Below are positions 12,869-24,275 of a DNA stretch of 64,000 bases, piece by piece. The notes under the pieces were generated by a model, which did no database searches, had not been told where the DNA came from, and worked only from the letters and a program-made list of their open reading frames with translations. Source of the DNA: Vermamoeba vermiformis. Lineage: Eukaryota > Tubulinea > Echinamoebida. Location of the stretch: positions 1 through 64,000 of the forward strand of contig JBEWZL010000296.1 of NCBI GenBank assembly GCA_045837725.1, written 5' to 3'. Position 1 is the stretch's first letter. Every line of letters starts with the position of its first letter. The translations under genes were made by a program, and so were the position numbers.

Positions 12869-15757
12869 TTAAAAGTTCACTTGAAAACCACTTTTGTTGT
12901 CATTGTCCTCGTGCAAACATTTGTCCAATACAATAACCGCTTGTAAAATCAATACCACGTCTTCGCCTAAAAAGGAAAAATGTCGTTAAATAACTGCAAA
13001 GTTTCCCGGATCCAATTTTTTTCACGTACCAGGCACAACTTCAACACCGTACACATCACGTGCTGAGAAGAATTTCTTGGAAACTGTTGCCACGAGACGA
13101 TCGCCGCGCTTAATAGTAAAATCATAGTTTGACACGTCGCCCTTAGCCACCAAATCTTCACCGAACTTCGGATCCACCATTTCAATCTTGAATTTGGGCG
13201 AGAAGAAAGTGAATTTTTGTTTCATCACTGCCATCTTTTGACCACGAATGCTTAGCTTAAAGTGAGGCATACCAAAACGGATCTGAAAAAAAGTTAGTCG
13301 TAGAAAATGATAAAATTTCACGATCGCTTCCATGACAATATTTTTTCACTGGTCATAAGAAATGATGATTACCTTTTGCTTTACTTCGCCCAATTGTTCA
13401 CCTCCAGGCGCATATACTTTCAAATCGTGACCCCATGAGAACGCTAGAATGAGAATGCTGGTTAGACAAGTTGAACCTAGCAATCAGATGCTTATCATTA
13501 TGTCCGTACCTTTTTGATGCGCGTACAAAATCTCCTCTCCGGCTTCGTTGTAAATCTTCATGTCACCAGAGAAGAATCTTTGTTTGATCTTGAACTTCAT
13601 CGGCTTATTGTACACGGTGACCTGGACATCCGTATTAATAATACTATGTCAAAGTTGTTGTGACACGTGTCAACTTACAGCAGGGCCAGTCACAATTGTT
13701 GTTTGTTGAATGATTTGTTGAGGAGGAGGTTGTTGATACACAACTTGACCTAACATTCTGTTAGTTGGTGCACGAGTGACTAATGAGCAAGTATTGCCTA
13801 CCTTGAGGAGGAGGTGCGTAGTGTTGAGGAGGATAAGGAGAGCCAGGTTGAGGCGCGTAGCCTTGAGGAGCAGCGTAGACAACAGGCGCGGGACTGCCGG
13901 GCGGGAGAGGGTTCTTCACAGCACCAGGTTGAGGTGAGGCATAACCAACGGCCACTTGAGGCATTGGCTGGCCTTGAGGAGCACCGTAAGGCTGTCCTTG
14001 TGGCGGTGGTGAGTAGACTATCTGCGGCTGTGAGTTTTGAGGAGGCATGCCGCCCTGTTGAGGAGGTGGCGCGTACATTGGTTGGCCTTGAACTTGGCCA
14101 TGAGGCGGTGGGTACTGACCGGGCTGTTGAGGGGTATTGGTTGGGGTTGTGTTGAGGTGCGTATTGTACTTGGCCTTTAGGAGCTCCAGGCTGTGGTGCG
14201 TATTGGCCCTGGGGAGGTACTTGTTGACCAGGCTGTTGCGGTGCATATTGTACTTGGCCCGGTTGACCAGGTTGTGGTGCGTATTGGCCTTGAGGGGGGT
14301 AAGGCTGCGGCACTTGTCCTTGGCCTTGTACGGGTTGACCAGGTTGTTGTGGCGCGTATTGCACTTGTCCTTGGCCTTGCACGGGTTGACCGGGCTGTTG
14401 TGGCGGGTACTGACCTTGAGGAGCATAGACTTGTTGACCAGGCTGAGGTGCTTGGCCTTGAGGAGGGTAAGGCTGAGGAGCTTGACCTGGTTGCTGTCGT
14501 TGAGGAGGTGGGGGCAGTGGTTTACCGCCTTGACTGCCTTGAGGCTGATGACCATACACGGGCTGTGCACCAGGTTGAGTTCCAGGCTGAGGTGCGTACA
14601 TTGGTTGACCTTGAACTTGACCGTGGGGAGGCGGGTACTGACCGGGCTGTTGAGGTGCGTATTGTACTTGACCTTTAGGAGCTCCTGGTTGTGGCGCGTA
14701 TTGCCCCTGAGGAGGCGCTTGTTGGCCAGGTTGAGGTGCGTACTGGCCTTGAGGAGCTCCTTGCTGGCCAGGCTGTTGTGGCGCGTATTGAGCTTGCGTC
14801 GGCACGCCGGGTTGAGGTGCGTATTGAACTTGACCTTGGCCCTGTGGAGGAGGCGCGTATTGGCCTTGCGGATAATAGTTTTGGCCTTGAGTACCCACGC
14901 CTGGTTGAGCTACAGTACCGTTGCTTTGGGGAGGTGCCTGCTGGTACGAAGTCGGGGGTTGTGGGTACGGGGTCTGGCCATGCTGAGGCGGGTATTGCCC
15001 GGGTGCCCCATACGGTGACTGGCCAGAATTGAAGTTCTGATTGGAGCCAGCGTGTGGTATTTGCGAGGGTTGTGGCGTTTGGACCACTGCGGCTTGTGGC
15101 GGAGTTAAGCCAGGGAACTCAAAGCGCAACAAAATATCACCCTTGACGGGATCTTTTTCTCCTTTCTTTTGGTACAACATATACCATTTTTCAATAGGAG
15201 CCGATTTTGCTGCTTTAATATCTTCCGTTGGAATAATAAATTCTCCCTAAATTTACCAAAAATTAATTTCCGTAAAATGATCCCGAAGAAATTGCGTTTC
15301 TGATCTGATGATGCTTATTGATATAATTACGCATATTTTTCGTCATATATTTTCTTACCATGCTGTCATCTCTACCAACCGCATCCCAATCGTAGCACTG
15401 GCAAGTGATCAAAGACGCGTCCGAAATGTTTCTAGAAAGCAAATTAGACAATCATGAATATTATTATATTATTGACATACTTAATGATAAATTCCTCGTT
15501 CCAAACGGGATCCTGCGTACGAAAGGAAAATTAAAAATTAATTTATTATTTCTTTTTGTATTCGCTTACCAAGGTCTGCTTTTGCTTCTTAGTTTTTTCT
15601 TGCTTTCCGTCTACTTTAAGAACGATATACGGATCCGACTTGCCGCTTTTATCTCTGGCAGCCAGATTTCGACCACGTAAAACTGCGTAAAGGATTCAGT
15701 TATCGTGCTCTTTAATATGATGGTTATATACTTACCAGTAATCTTAAAGTTACTCAT
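12869..15757 (-). CDS. C2 / PGQY-repeat / LURP-one (tubby-like) fusion protein
   Basis: Eleven exons (15736-15757, 15570-15682, 15481-15512, 15359-15431, 15246 to 14170, 14123 to 13802, 13679-13749, 13510-13621, 13373-13443, 13030-13282, 12869-12966) give 747 aa with every phase consistent. Residues 1-120 are a C2 domain with Ca-loop-like acidic residues (DKSGKSDPYIVL, CYDWDAVGRDD). Residues about 125-560 are a disordered region of repeats such as PGQYAPQ and PPQGQ. The C-terminal 180 aa are a LURP-one-related/scramblase-like barrel (FKIKQRFFSGDMKIYNEAGE ... FSARDVYGVEVV). A Ca-dependent membrane-binding protein whose repeat region could self-associate is likely, by inference. Intron 14124-14169 lies inside the repeats. 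Confidence 0.85.
13661..13672. promoter_or_regulatory. Palindrome TGACACGTGTCA, copy 1
   Basis: A perfect 12-bp palindrome with a CACGTG core. It begins 6 nt inside the intron after exon 7 of the C2/LURP-one gene, next to the donor. It is one of six copies in the window. Confidence 0.7.
13802..15090 (-). repeat. Coding tandem repeats rich in Pro, Gln, Gly and Tyr
   Basis: Imperfect repeats encode variants of QYAPQPGQ, GQYPPQ and PPPQG in the middle of the C2/LURP-one gene. Long blocks are near-duplicates: sequence around 14570-14700 resembles that around 14060-14200. This indicates recent internal duplication, typical of replication slippage in disordered coding repeats. Confidence 0.85.
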
Positions 15758-15959
15758 TGTGTTGGTTAGAATAAGATTGTGTTCAAAAGAGCGGTTATTA
15801 AAAATTTACGAGTTCTCCACAGTAACACACGTGCGATTATATTGCACCTTCAAGCCTCCTGATCGTAGAATATCTGTGTAATAAATTCAATTAGCGAGGA
15901 AAGCTCTGGCTGGGACTTTTTGACGGGATTGTACGGATGCGCCATTTATTTTTCAACAC

Positions 15960-16032
15960 GGGTTCGTGGCGCAATTGGAAGCGCGCTTGGCTTGCACCCA
16001 TGAGGTACGGGGATCAAAACCCTGCGAATCCA
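15960..16032 (+). tRNA. tRNA-Ala, anticodon TGC
   Basis: A 73-nt cloverleaf. The 7-bp acceptor stem pairs GGGTTCG with CGAATCC and contains G3:U70, the hallmark of alanine tRNAs, with A73 as discriminator. The D stem pairs GCGC with GCGC. The anticodon loop CTTGCAC gives anticodon TGC and A37. The T stem pairs CGGGG with CCCTG. Departures from the norm are a T:T mismatch in the anticodon stem (positions 28:42) and an ATCAAAA T-loop in place of TTCRANN. No intron and no encoded CCA. A T7 run follows 4 nt later. Confidence 0.85.
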
Positions 16033-16036
16033 ATTA

Positions 16037-16043
16037 TTTTTTT
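16037..16043 (+). terminator. RNA polymerase III T-run terminator
   Basis: Seven consecutive T residues begin 5 nt after the tRNA-Ala 3' end, as expected for a polymerase III terminator. Confidence 0.75.
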
Positions 16044-16112
16044 GCCTAAATAACGTTTCTGTTTATTTTAGCATAACAAATCCGTTTTTTTTTGAAAACT
16101 TTCCATCTTTGA

Positions 16113-16865
16113 TTAGTAGGTCGCGGAGTATTCCTTCAAAAATGCAGCCAAGCTTTCGTGCGTTTCGAAGTGGAATCCGTGAGCCTTGCCCCACTCAAGG
16201 ATCTGCTCGTAGCTCATTTCTATAAGGAAAAAGCAAAAAATTAGATCCTTTGTGATTCAAAATTACTTAATTTGACGCACTTTGTTTCTTGGCTTCAACT
16301 AAAAGACCACCAACTGCGGCTCGTTGTCTGAACAAAGGTAAATACAAGATATTAATCGGCGCACGTGTTAATCGGCCTACCCTTGCATGCAGTGAATCAA
16401 GATGGGCTTGGGCATAGTTTCAATAGCTTCGATAATTTGAGGAGCGGAGTTCTTAAGTTCGCCAAGGTGCTACACAAGATCGAGCAAAATGTCAGATCTG
16501 GATCTAGAATTCCTTTTGATTATTTATCGTTTTACCTTTACGCAAACGTTCTTGTATTGCAAGCCTAATTGTTGAGCAACATCTCCTTCTTCTTTCATAA
16601 AAGCTGGAGACGGATCCGGAGTTAGTTGCATTAAACTCAATTAATTACTATTGCAACTTAGTAAGCGAATTGAATGATTCTTGATTCAAACATATGTATA
16701 TTGTAATTAATTGTAAAAATACTCACTTTGCTCTTCAGTGTCACGCAAGTTGAGAACAGATGCTATGCCCTTTTGTTCTTTAGTTTGCTTCAATGACTCA
16801 GCATCGGGTTGCGATGCGAATAACAAATCCTTAGTAATTTCGATGCCTACTTTTCTATCAGCCAT
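16113..16865 (-). CDS. DUF442-type protein-phosphatase-like protein
   Basis: Five exons (16727-16865, 16536-16603, 16381-16469, 16281-16327, 16113-16219) give 149 aa in frame. The start is the ATG at 16865; the frame opens a little upstream but without another ATG. The N-terminus has the strand-helix pattern LFASQPDAESL..GIASVLNLRD, followed by a cysteine loop IHCMQGQRA. This C-x4-R signature is that of the DUF442 (beta-lactamase-hydrolase-like) phosphatases rather than the C-x5-R of classical protein tyrosine phosphatases. It is probably a small cytosolic phosphatase of unknown substrate. The region between it and the C2/LURP-one start carries the tRNA-Ala gene. Confidence 0.8.
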
Positions 16866-17052
16866 GTTGTACTTTGTTTTGAGGTTGACTTTCAAATAAA
16901 TTTTTTAACGCTGTCAGCGCGACGAGCCTCCCTCACGGAATGTTCCGACCGAGTTAGTTTGGAAATTTACTTTGACAGTTTATTTAATATTACATTAATT
17001 TGAATACCTAAGAATACTTAATCTTCAAACACATCCGCTTAGATCTAGATCT

Positions 17053-19567
17053 TTAAGGGAGGATGCGAGAGACGACAGTCTTGTTCTCCAAGTAAGGACG
17101 AAGACCTTCTTCACCGAGCTCGCGACCGAGACCGGAGTTCTTGAAGCCACCGAAGGGCAATGCGGCGTCAAAGACGTCGTAGCAGTTGACGTAGACCTAG
17201 GAAAGGAGATCAGCATCTAGCTCAAACGTGGAAGATGAAAAACTACTTACGGTACCGGCACGCAACTTGCTAGTGAGGTAGTGAGCCTTTTGGATGTCCT
17301 TGGTGAAGACAGCAGCACCCAAACCGTAGATAGTGTTGTTAGCACGCTTGACGACTTCATCCAAGTCCTTGAAGGGCATGATGCTCATGACAGGGCCGAA
17401 GATTTCCTATTAACACAAGGCAATTAGCTACCTATGTTTTTGACACTAGATGTCGAGTTACTTACTTCTTGAGCGATCTTCATGCTATCCTTGACATCAG
17501 CGAAGACGGTGGGTTGCACGAAGTAGCCCTTGTCACCAACACGAGCACCACCAGTGGTGAGGGTGGCTCCTTCCTTCTTGCCCGAGGCAATGTAGCTGAG
17601 GACCTTGTCGAATTGATCCTTGTCGACTTGAGGACCTTGGCGAGTGTTGGGGTTCATTGGGTCACCGACAACACGTTCTTTGGCCAACTTGGTGCTACGC
17701 TCGACAACTTCGGCGTAGACCTTTTGTTCGACGAGCAAACGTGAGCCAGCAATGCAGCACTGGCCTTGGTTCAAGAACAGACCCAAGTGAGCTTGTTGCA
17801 CGGCGTGTTCGATATCAGCGTCGTTGAAGATGATGTTGGGAGACTTGCCACCGAGTTCGAGAGTGACACCTGCCAGAGTTTCAGACCGTGCACCAATCAC
17901 GTGATCAACACAATGCAGACTTACGCTTCAAGTTACCGCCCGAAGCAGCGTTCTTCAAGACGAGCAAACCGACTTCAGTTGAGCCAGTGAAGGCAACCTT
18001 GTCGATCTTAGGGTGAGTGGAGATGGCAGCACCAGCGGTGGGACCGTAGCCAGGCAAGATGTTCAAGACACCAGCAGGGAATCCAGCTTCAACGGCCAAC
18101 TCTCCGATGCGCAAAGCAGTCAAAGGAGTTTGTTCAGCAGGCTGCACGTTTCAACGTTAGCACCGGCTCTCTTTGTTCAAACTCATCTTATCTTACCTTC
18201 ATAACAACGGTGCAACCAGCGGCAAAGGCGGGACCGAGTTTCCAAGCTTGCATCAACAAGGGCTGTTCAGTGAATTAGTCTCGGAACACGCGTCACGAAT
18301 AAACGAGATTTGGATTATTATGCCATAATAGGCAACTTTACTCTATTTGAGGTAATACTTACGAAGTTCCAAGGAATGATTTGACCGACAACACCAACGG
18401 GTTCGTATTGAGTGTAAGTGAAGTGCTTGTTGCCAGCAACAGGGCCAGAGGCATTGACTACCTTGCCGTGGATCTTATCAGCCCCTATATTATTTCTTCG
18501 TATTAGTCTTGTTACGGAGTATGCATGCAGCACGGAAGCAAGTAAATCTCCGCGTCAAGCTTTGCGGCTTGTTAATACTTACATCCGGCGTAGTATCTGT
18601 AGCATTGAATAACCAAGGCAAGATCAACGTTGTAGGCCTCAAAGTAAGACTTGCCGTTGTCGAGTACTAAATGAAATCCGAAAGTTAAAGCGCGAAAATA
18701 ATCAGGTACGGTATTTCAAACCGGCAAAAATATTAATATTAATGTTAGGATAAAATTTCTAAGATTTACAACTTATCAGGGTTGAAGGAAAGGATTTTTC
18801 AGGATTCGCGAAATTGAATCCACAAAATTTTTCCTGAGGGAAATTTATCGATTGCGTAAATAATGAGCTTTATTACCTTCCAAACGAGCGAGCTCTTCTC
18901 TGTTCTTTTCAATGAGATCTGCCAATTTGTTCATCAAACGACCTCTCTCGTAGCCGCCCATTTGGGACCAAGGACCTTCATAGAAAGCCTTGTGCGCAGC
19001 CTCAACTACGTAATAATATTATTAGAATATTAGCACTTCCAGAGGAGATTCAGAGCGGTGCTATTTCGGTCGGATTTGCTAATTTTAGAAAATATCTCAA
19101 ATAAGAATGGCGAGCTCAAAAGAGTTGAAAATATTTAATTAAAATGATCCTCTAGTATTTGAGCTGATTTTCTCGCCTTTTTGCAAAGAGTAAATCACGC
19201 AACTAATAATTTCCGCCTTCTAACTGAAAACTTTTTCTTACCTGCAATATCAACGTCGGCCTTGTCAGCTTCAGCCACTTGAGTAATGACTTGTTCAGTA
19301 GCGGGGTTCAGAGTAGGGAACGTCTTTCCTGAAACAGCAGGAACGAACTGGTTGTTGATCAACAGCTTGGTTTGGTAACTTCGCTTAGAAGTAGAAAACA
19401 AGCTTGATCGGACCTATATAATATCGTGTCAATATTAAATATGAAATAGACTCATATTCAAGCCCGAAACTTAATTAGTAGACACAACGTTTCAATTCAA
19501 ATCTAAATTGATGAAGGGTTACCTTCTTAGAACCACCGCGGACGAGCTTAAGGGCGTTCGAGAGCAT
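17053..19567 (-). CDS. Mitochondrial aldehyde dehydrogenase (ALDH2-like)
   Basis: Ten exons (19523-19567, 19242-19413, 18877-19005, 18583-18666, 18363-18484, 18197-18262, 17925-18141, 17466-17869, 17251-17406, 17053-17196) give 512 aa with all phases in register. The basic N-terminus ([15 protein letters not shown]) looks like a mitochondrial targeting signal. NAD-dependent aldehyde dehydrogenase signatures are intact: [36 protein letters not shown] with the catalytic-base Glu, and [11 protein letters not shown] with the nucleophile Cys. It should oxidise aldehydes to acids in the matrix. Codon use is more G/C-biased at third positions than in its neighbours, which suggests high expression. 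Confidence 0.95.
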
Positions 19568-19973
19568 GTCGAATTAATAGTTAACAGATGTGGTGTTGAT
19601 ATTGAAGAGAAGAGTTGAAAAGAATCTTCTGGTTGGAGAAAAAAAAATAAATTTTGACGTCTTTCAGTGAATCACGATAAACACTTTTGTGGGAAGTAGG
19701 TCCACAATAAAGTTAAGTTAGCGCATACGATCTTGAAAATTGGAAATATGGAGGCAGATTTTACTAAAAATATCGGCTATTTTGTCCGCGCATCCAAAAC
19801 CACGAAGGAATCCTCTAAAATATTAAATCAAAGAATTTGATTACAATTAAATTTAAGAACGCAATTTCCATTGAGCTACTCTTTTTTTTTTTTCTTTTTT
19901 GGTGCGAGTGATCTTTTTGAGATTTGACTGATGACGCAAGTCCAACAAAATTTTTCAAGTTGAATACCACAAC
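19568..19973. other. Divergent promoter region, aldehyde dehydrogenase / SppA
   Basis: About 400 bp between two divergently transcribed genes for organelle-type proteins. A T-rich tract lies at 19879-19901. No frame or RNA gene is seen. Confidence 0.5.
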
Positions 19974-22685
19974 ATGTTTGGCGGTATTAAGAAGCTCGTA
20001 GGTGCATTAGGCACTGTACGAAAGATAGCCGTTGGTGCACTACTTATCGGCGGTGTTGGTATGTACCAAGGAAATTTGACGAATTTAGATCTGGTAAAGT
20101 GAGCCCAGATTTTTTTGCAATTTTTAATATATCATCCAAGGGCGCTTAGTCAATAAATTATTCAAATAACGTTGTTTAATGCATTGCTAATTTATAGAAA
20201 TATTTTCTAATTTTTGAATTAGTTTATTATCAGAACCAAAAGCAGCTTATGCTAGAACGTGCCAAGAAATCAGTATACGTTCTCAAGGTATGTATTATTT
20301 GATGCCAATCAAAAATATTCCGGCTTGCCTAGCGAATGAAAGTGACGGCAAATTTTTTGGCTGCATCTAGTGAACTCATAGTGAATCTCCTCTTTTAGGT
20401 GGACTTCAACAAAGAGCAGTTCGAAGATGTTCAACCACGAGCATACTTCAATATGGGCGTTAAAGGTCCTGGTTTGACAATTTCGGATCTGGATCGCGTA
20501 CTGAAAATTGCAGCCGCTGACAAACGTACGAAGGGCCGTTAGTACTATCGATGGCACGTTAAACTCACCTGTTCGATTTATAGGAGTATTTGGCATCATC
20601 GGTGACGTTAGCGTGACGACTTCAGATCTCAAGTTCGCCAAAGTGCAAGAGCTCATCGAGGCTTTTGAGCGATTTAAATTTACCGAGTAAGTTTACATCT
20701 ATTAGTAGCAATAACAGCCAATTAATTATTTTTGTGATAACGTTACTCGTTTGTATTGACTTTACTTTTTCAGCCCGTCCAAGCCTGTTATCATGTTTGC
20801 AGACACGTTCGGTGAATTATTTCCCGCCAATATGGCGTACTCACTCGCGACAGTGGCCAATATTATTTGCATGCAGCCTTCAGGCATGGTCTCGTTGGGC
20901 TCATTAGGCGCTGAGATCCCGTTCTTCAGAGGCCTATTCGACAAGCTGAAAATCGAGCCAAAGTACGTACCTCGCAGGAGCTCTTGATTAATTAACTATT
21001 ACTGACTTAATTCGGCCAGGTTTGTGAAGAGAAGTGACTACAAGACTGCACCTAACAGTTGGACTGAAAGTAGTTTGACGGAGGCCCATAAACAACAAAC
21101 ATTTGATTTGCTATCATCGTTGAATGCGCAAATTCAAGGAATTATCTCTAAAGAGCGTGGTATTGGAATTAACAGAACACAACAGATCATGGACGGAGGG
21201 CCACTTTACGGTAAAATTTCACCGCTACTTACTTTTTAATCGACCCAACTGACTTACTATATTAGGCAATGAGGCAAAAGAAGCAGGTTTAATCGATGAA
21301 TTTACACCTAACGGCCCGTCAACACTGTCCACGTTGTGCGCTACTAGATTGAAAGAACGATTAGCAGAGTACAAAGTCACGCCACAACAGCTGCGTCAAG
21401 TCTCGCTCAAAGAGTACTTGGCAGATCCCATCGTGCGACAGGCTATGAAAACTGTCAAAACTGAGCTCGACAAGGACAAGCAAGAAGTCGCCGTACTCTA
21501 CGTTAACGGCATGATTGTGCGCGGTGGTGACAAACGGCCTGGCGTGGCTTCTGCACAAAAGATTTGCAAACGTAAGTACACCCCGAACTTAATTCAATTA
21601 GCTGCCGTCGCTCGAAATGATTTATAAGTGACACGTGATTGATCGAGTTGTTCGTAGAGCTGGAAAAGTTAGCGGCCAATCCCGAAGTCAAATCAGTAGT
21701 TCTGCGCATCAACTCGCCTGGTGGCTCATCAGTGGCCAGTCAAGCCATTTACAGCAGCGTGATGAACTGTAGAGCTGCAGGCAAGAAAGTCTACGTGTCA
21801 ATGGGTGACGTGGCAGCCTCGGGCGGATATTTAATTGCTGCTGGAGCGGACAAGATCTTTGCTACTGGTGCTACGTTAACTGGTTCTATTGGTGCCTTTG
21901 GTGGAAAATTCTTGGTCAAGAAGTTCTTGCACGACATTTTGGGCGTGAACATTGAAGAAGTGCAATTAACGTAAGTTCATACCGTGTATTTCAAACAAAC
22001 CTTAATCGCCTCTTTCAGTGAAAACTCGAATGCATTCTCGCTGATGAAAGATTGGGATGAAAAACAAGAAAAACAAATGAACCGATTGATCGATATCGTA
22101 AGTCACAATGATTGGCTAAAACATCTTCTCGATAGCTCATTCTTCGTTAGACGTACGATGACTTCAAGACAGTCGTCGCAGAGGGTCGCAAGATGACGAA
22201 GGAACAAGTCGAGTCCTTGGCCCAGGGACGCGTGTACACTGGCATGCAAGCCATGGCCAACGGTCTCGTAGACGACTTTGGCAGCTTGTCTGATGTCGTG
22301 CGCATTGCTCAGCAAGGTACGTAACGACGTCTCCTTAAGCGCGTTCAATGAACTTTGTATTCACTGAATCTCGTTCGCAGAATCTGGCGTGCGAAAGGTC
22401 GTGGAATATCCCAAGAAGAAAACACTTTGGGACTTGCTCAAAAAGAAGAAAGGCAAGTCAAAAAAGAGATATTTATCACGTGCATATCTAATGTACTGTC
22501 TTTTAGTTCCTAATGACGTCGTGGCCGATGTTAGTGCCGTCAAAACACAGCTGTTCGAACAAGTCCAGTTAGCGATGATCGAATCCAACCCTGTCATGCG
22601 TCACGTGCTCGAAGCTTATCGCAAGAACGAGTCAAACAGCGATATAGAGATGTCATCAGATCTCGATAAGATTAAGTTCAAATAA
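19974..22685 (+). CDS. sppA: Signal peptide peptidase SppA, long tandem form (peptidase S49)
   Basis: Twelve exons (19974-20058, 20223-20287, 20399-20525, 20584-20686, 20774-20962, 21020-21210, 21266-21571, 21658-21970, 22019-22097, 22151-22316, 22381-22452, 22507-22685) give 624 aa. One N-terminal membrane helix (VGALLIGGVVYY) precedes two S49 domains. The first carries the general-base lysine region (SDYKTAPNSW). The second has VVLRINSPGGS and GDVAASGGYLIAAGADKIF, which includes the nucleophile serine. This is the fused architecture of E. coli SppA and plant chloroplast SppA, which degrades cleaved signal peptides or membrane proteins. The last intron (22453-22506) needs a GC donor (GCAAGT) to keep frame. 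Organelle localisation is inferred. Confidence 0.9.
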
Positions 22686-22748
22686 TTTGTAACGTCTTTC
22701 GTCGACTTGTTCAAAAAATGTAAATTTTTTCTCGCATCCCTCTTGACA

Positions 22749-23786
22749 ATGCAACAACAAGTCACAGTAAGAAACATTCGTAAATTATAACGAATGGTGA
22801 ATTAATACATGCCACCAGGTTGATGATTCGAGCGTTCTGGCTCAGACAAAGGATAGAAAAATACTTGGATCTTTTAATACTTTGTTCCCGAAAATAGTAG
22901 AAAAATGATCACAAATTCTACGAAAAGAAAGAGGCAAAATTAATTGGCACTAGAGGGGACCGAGAAACCCACCCGCACAACTCAAAAAAAAAAACGATAT
23001 CAAAATTAGTACCTCGTGTCAGATGATGCCATTGTCGTTATAAAAGCAAATCAATTGGAAGTAAAGTATATAGTTTAGAAGAAAACGCTGGACACGACAA
23101 AATATAAAGCCTTCAAGAAGAATAGAGATTTATTAGCACGGAAGTTTGTATGACGAGATCAAGAGGAGTTAAGAGGGATGGATTAAAAATCAAACGATTA
23201 TGCATCGTCGAGAGTACCAGCTGAGCGAGAAGAAGCAAAGCTATTGGCGGGTATAGAGAACCATCCATCTTTGGAGAAATTAACGTTACGCGATAATTTT
23301 CTTCAAGGAGATTCGGTCAAGTGGATTTGCCAAGGCTTAAAGCTGAACTCGTCATTGCAAAAGGTAGATATCGCACGCATCAATGCAACAATGGAAAATA
23401 TATCGTATATATGCGATATGCTGAAGTCTAACGAGTCCTTACTGCGCCTTAACATGTTTACGTACACTTCGCTTTCGAAAAATATGGTAGAAATGTTGAT
23501 AGAAGCAATTTCATCGAATAAGACAATAGAAGATATACGGATATATACAACAGGCTATTTAATCTGTCAATACGAACTCGACCAGAATAAACTCGGCAAA
23601 AAAGATCTGCAACGTGATTGGTGGATTTTATCGCACAACATTGCGCGCGCGATGAGACACGTGTCATTTGCAGTGTTTCCAAGCGAAGTGTGGCTGCTGA
23701 TCTTCTCGCACATGAGATATCGTGGCATCACTTCATTTGAAACTATTGCTCGTAAAGCCTTTAGAAAGTATCATCTGCTATCCTAG
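22749..23786 (+). pseudogene. Leucine-rich-repeat protein, decayed upstream copy
   Basis: A start exon (22749-22766, MQQQVT then GTAAG) mirrors the start exon of the downstream gene at 25701. The next few hundred bases show only scattered similarity and stops. A good frame resumes at about 23187 and runs to 23786: leucine-rich repeats (LEKLTLRDN, LKLNSSLQKVDI), then a C-terminal block with LQRDWWILSHN and FPSEVWLLIFSHM that matches the downstream copy. No in-frame ATG lies between the upstream stop and the repeat region. It reads as a copy that lost its front half, although a shortened product starting at an internal ATG is possible. Confidence 0.6.
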
Positions 23787-23983
23787 CCAATCGCAAGTTA
23801 GTTGTACCTAATTCGTTAATAGTAATAATAATAAAGATTTTTAATCGCTATTCGTAGAACGGCATTGACCAATAGCAGACGGAGAAAGTTTCAACGAATT
23901 TACACGTGCTTCAAATAAAGCATAAAGAAAACTAATGCCAGTTTCTGAAACCAAAACTCACTCTAAAATCAACACAAGACACC

Positions 23984-24115
23984 ATGGGCTATCCTAATGT
24001 TTTGGCTGACGTTTGGCAAGACGATAACGGAGATCTCAACTTCTACGGCAAAGAATGCGACGGTAACGGCATCCCTATTGCATCGACCGAAAACAACGCC
24101 TTTGTCACTAAATAA
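23984..24115 (+). CDS. Putative 43-aa small protein
   Basis: An intron-free ORF with a favourable start context (ACCATGG). It encodes a small acidic peptide containing LADVWQDDNGDLNFYG and GNGIPIAST. It sits between the decayed repeat gene and a convergent secreted-protein gene, and AATAAA follows at about 24210. Its size makes chance plausible. No domain or signal peptide is visible. Confidence 0.35.
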   Translation: MGYPNVLADVWQDDNGDLNFYGKECDGNGIPIASTENNAFVTK

Positions 24116-24275
24116 TTGACCTCTTCAATGAATGGACCCTAGCATAGTCTCGGAAGCGGTCCACTGTTGCATTAAATTTGTTCCTTAACTTGGAACCCAG
24201 TACAATTATTAATAAATCTTATTTCATTGTTTATTTATTCAACGAATTGCTGTGTTATTGAGACATAGGAGGTGG

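Noticed and set aside
13814-15032. Three long plus-strand open frames opposite the PGQY repeats (up to 293 codons)
   Set aside because: They are mirror frames of a biased tandem repeat. The minus strand has C2 and LURP-one exons in perfect phase on both sides.
23656-23668. A seventh and eighth palindrome-like site (GACACGTGTCA at about 23656 and 27166)
   Set aside because: Both lie in the shared coding patch of the two leucine-rich-repeat genes and encode RHVSF, so they are one duplicated coding coincidence and lack the first T.
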